Origin: Thunnus maccoyii
Taxonomy: Eukaryota; Chordata; Actinopteri; Scombriformes; Scombridae
Assembly (NCBI RefSeq): GCF_910596095.1
Contig: NC_056552.1
Coordinates: forward strand, 14,985,111 to 15,049,110
Length of the DNA: 64,000 nt
Direction of reading: 5' to 3'
Part shown: positions 60,855-64,000 of the stretch, one piece after another
Numbering within the stretch: the stretch's first letter is position 1
Layout of the letters: each line of letters begins with the position of its first letter
Notes under the pieces: generated by a model
Told to the model about the DNA's origin: nothing
Seen by the model: only the letters and a program-made list of their open reading frames with translations
Databases searched by the model: none
Program-made: the position numbers and the translations under genes

Positions 60855-63484
60855 TTATTGAGGGAATGCCTCATCTTTCATCAGCATGCGCGGGCTTTCC
60901 TGGTTGTCCATTCGACGTCTAGGACCCATCATGCCTATGGGAATAAACAGTAGGCAGTGTGTTATTCATACCAATAATGAGTGTTTCCTTCACTTCATCA
61001 TTAGTTAGATCAATGTAAAAGCATAATGGAGACATAGCCAAGAGACAAATATTCAAAACAATATTGACAGGAATGATCTAAAGCATGAATTTGTATGTTA
61101 AAACACACAAGCCTAACAGTGTTCACTAAAAAGTAGAGTTCTTACAGTGACTGCTGTCCCATGTCCCTCTAACTGAAATGACTAAAATGATTTACCACCC
61201 TAAAAATCTGGCATGGAAGGAAGTAATTTTAGTCTGGAGAAACAAATTCAACAGTGACAAATTTAAAGATCCCCTCCTGACATGTTGTAGGACACATAAA
61301 AATCCTCTGCTTCGAATAATAAGTAGTCTGACGTGTTTTTTATCCACAAAAAACCCCCTTAAAATGACTCATTGGAAAATTCAGAATCTATGAATATGCA
61401 AATATTTTTCGTTTCGAAAGTTCAACTGCTGGACACAAGAGGTCTCCTACTTCACTGTAAAGTCGATTCTCACATGTGTCACACCGGTGTAAGTTGAGTA
61501 CTTGCCCTTGATTAGCTTTAAATTTCAGTGTGTCTTATTCACAGCAATGAAACAACTCAATAACAAACTTATGCACATACTGTAAAAAAAAAAATGTACC
61601 CAAAAAAAAATAATATTATAATCTCCCTTTGATGCAATCCAATTTATGACCTCATAGGTATAAAAATGGGTAAACTTCCCACTGGGACTAGTTTGATTAA
61701 CTTGAGTGTGCCGTTGTGAGTACACTGATTTGAAATATATTCAGATTTTATAAAAATGTCCTTGTGCCTTTCTCTGCAATTTGCTTCCAATGTGCAAAAC
61801 ATATCTGAATAACTCTTTTAACTTGTAAGAGTGATTTTGATGAGGCTCACAGCATCAGATCAAGTAGTAGGTTATTGTATTTGGATGATTATTAATAATA
61901 TGGGTACTGTATCCTAAATAGTCTCTGAAATATTTTGCTCTATTGTCTTAATATTGTAGTCTTTTCTATACTTCCTTTGCCTGAAAGGTAAAACTGAGAC
62001 AAGCAAGAAAATATCTGCAAAAGCTACAACTGTTTGACCCAGAATGTGTGTTTTTGCTGGGACACTTGAGTAATATTCCTACGAAAGCTATAATATATTT
62101 TAACAGGTGTGGTTTCCTTAAAATTTAAAAACAGCGATGACAGAAGTTAACAAACATCAAGCATTCATTTCAACTTACTGCTCTTATGCTTGAATGATTT
62201 GGATCTCCTGGGTGAGTTTGGATTCTGAGGTGGAAAAAGAAAATATATTTTGTTTGGATTCCAGTACAGGAACAAAAATAGGTCCATGCAAGTGAGGAAT
62301 AATCAGTAATATTCTCCATTGTCTCATTTCCTGTTTTAATATTCCCATCATGTTTCAAATATGGGATTATTAAAACAGTACAATACTAACAACTAAATTA
62401 TATTTTAAAAAAATATCATTAAAACCACTGAGAATAACATTAAACATACCTTATCAGATTTCCTTTTCTTGGCTGTAAAAAAAAAGTAATGACATTTTAA
62501 ATTTAGAAAGCATTTGATTAATTTCATAAACTTCATTAAAAGGATTATATTAGCAATCAAAAACAGGCATCACCAAAAACAGGTCAAAAGCAGTACAGTA
62601 CGTCACCTTTCTTTTCTGCCCCGTAAGACCAGTCATTATCATTCACGTCGTCATTATCCTCTTGGTCACTCTCTGACTTGTTGTTGGTGTTGTTACCAGT
62701 AACTATTCTGTAAAAGAGGGAAGAACACAGCAATGACTCAGCATTACTGTCTGCAAATAACAGTTTGAATATTATAAAATGTATATATTCTGAATCTGAG
62801 CTCTAATTACTTTTTTTTGCGTCTGCAGCGACATCTGAAATGATTTCATGCATTTTTTTTATTTATGTTTTATCTTTGTGACATGTGTTGAAGGGGAGAA
62901 TACTGGAAAGTGTATTTACATCCCAACATCATGCATACAGTATATGCGCACTAGAAACTGAGGGGTTGGGTGGTGATCTGCTGTACTCTCGTACCTGCGA
63001 TTGGCTATGCGGCTGCTGTTGCGTCCCATCCCCAGGCATTTCTCCAGATGTGGGGCAAAACGTGAGGCAGCAATGCTCCGGCTGCAGTTGGGACATACAC
63101 ACTCTTTGTTTTTCCACTGGTTGTACACCTGGCCAAACACATCCAATCCTGGCTGGTCCACAATTTCTGGAAATTTAACACAAGCGGTAACAACAGTATT
63201 CAATGAACATTTTCGCTTTACAATTTAGTGGCATGAGTGGTCATGGATCTCATAATAGACAAACCTAGTGTAATGAATTTATTGTATTGTAGCTAACCTC
63301 AATGCATAGGAAACAATTATACATTTTCTGGCCTTTGTGCTTTGTGCTCACCAAAGTCCCTCATACTTTCTTGGTCCGTGTCATCCAGGAAAAAATAGCC
63401 CTGCTTGACGGCCCGGTGGACCTCGAAGCAAAGACCCAGGCATGCATCCTCCACCAGGTCAGACAGGATGTCCTGAGCTAGGCC
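60855..63484 (-). CDS. atxn7l3: SAGA deubiquitinase module subunit ATXN7L3, 5'-partial, apparently lacking SCA7 domain
   Basis: Homologue of yeast Sgf11; with USP22 and ENY2 it forms the module that removes ubiquitin from histone H2B. Exons in transcription order: 63484-63352, 63166-62995, 62707-62607, 62472-62450, 62224-62179, 60934-60855; 555 nt, or 184 residues plus stop. The first coding exon lies beyond position 64000. Seen: an ENY2-binding helix region (LVEDACLG...[15 protein letters not shown]), an Sgf11 zinc finger [20 protein letters not shown], an acidic stretch ([15 protein letters not shown]) and a basic signal [10 protein letters not shown]. All match human ATXN7L3 up to SKSFKHKS. 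The last exon then gives [20 protein letters not shown] and six more residues, instead of the SCA7 domain. The terminal exon is the least certain part. A fish-specific paralogue or a short isoform is possible. Confidence 0.83.
61263..61580 (+). repeat. TTAA-ended dispersed repeat, copy B (atxn7l3 intron)
   Basis: Begins TTAAAGATCCCCTCC and follows 28975-29406 through tgctggacacaag, tctcctacttcactg and gtaagttga to tatgcacatac, with an internal deletion near the end. Confidence 0.65.
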
Positions 63485-63634
63485 CTGACAGGGAGGGGCC
63501 GAGGAAACAGACATATGTTATAAGGATAGGTTCACAATTTTTCTAAGTGTGCCTTAAAACAATAGTGAGGTGCCCATATGAATATTGAAACATGTCATGC
63601 TCACTGTAACCATACTTCCTGTTTTTACTGACCA

Positions 63635-63986
63635 TTAAGAAATCCCCTCCTTATGTGTTTACAGTGTTATTGGGGACACACTCCACAGTCCTCCTTCTGT
63701 GCAAAAATGTATTTAAAAGTTTATCTGAAGATAATGTGAGGCTTCAGCCGTCCAAATTAGTGAAAACAAATGGATATCTTTCAAAGTTGCTGTCTTTTTA
63801 GTCAGGAAAACACCGTCCGCAGAAACTTAAAGAAAGAATGTTATATTACAAAGACTTGTCTAACTCACAGTTGAAGCCTCATATTGGCTTCAGATTAACT
63901 TTTAAATACATTTTTGTGCAAGCAAGGACTGTGGATAGTGTCCTCCTTCACTTACATTGTAAGGTAATACGGAGGGGATCTTTTAA
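63635..63986. mobile_element. TTAA MITE (GATCCCCTCC ends)
   Basis: TTAA at 63635-63638 and 63983-63986 flank a 344-bp element. The ends are inverted repeats: GAAATCCCCTCC on the left, GGAGGGGATCTT on the right. There is no transposase frame. The end motif is shared with the one-sided repeats at 28975 and 61263, suggesting one transposase source. It lies just upstream of the visible atxn7l3 exons. Confidence 0.8.
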
Positions 63987-64000
63987 TGGGCAGTATGAAC

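Overview
This window is vertebrate nuclear DNA, almost certainly from a teleost fish, and the set of transposon-like repeats suggests an acanthomorph or percomorph. The reasons are many short exons with canonical GT/AG borders in compact introns, an AT-rich non-coding background, many short inverted-repeat (MITE-like) elements with TTAA or 8-bp target duplications, and proteins that align closely to human LRP2, MPP3, PSMC5, SMARCD2 and ATXN7L3. No bacterial operon, phage or CRISPR structure is present. All gene models were built by reading splice junctions and checking that the frame stays open, so exon edges are predictions.

Layout. Positions 1-17451 (+) hold the 3' half of a giant LDL-receptor-family gene, best called lrp2b (megalin-like): 37 exons encoding 1862 residues, ending in one membrane span and a cytoplasmic tail with four NPxY motifs. 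Positions 17850-20220 are intergenic. Positions 20220-42660 (+) hold mpp3, a membrane-associated guanylate kinase scaffold: a non-coding first exon, a 9.8-kb first intron full of repeats, and 18 coding exons giving 582 residues. Positions 42780-47969 (-) hold psmc5, complete at 406 residues, the proteasome ATPase Rpt6. Positions 48677-57742 (-) hold smarcd2, complete at 507 residues, a BAF60 subunit of SWI/SNF. Positions 60855-63484 (-) hold the 3' part of an atxn7l3 gene (SAGA deubiquitinase module), whose first coding exon lies beyond the right edge.

How the genes relate. They are ordinary, independently acting genes. mpp3 and psmc5 converge tail to tail, with candidate poly(A) signals about 140 bases apart. 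psmc5 and smarcd2 lie head to tail on the minus strand, as I recall them being adjacent on human chromosome 17q. MPP3 and ATXN7L3 are also on human 17q, so most of the block has 17q character; lrp2b is the exception.

I did not find a previously undescribed system. The best leads are an ATXN7L3 copy that appears to have lost its SCA7 domain, an LRP2-type tail in which each NPxY motif sits on its own frame-neutral exon, a ten-unit Met-Pro-Ser repeat just inside the membrane in that same protein, and several cleanly delimited, sometimes nested, MITE insertions.
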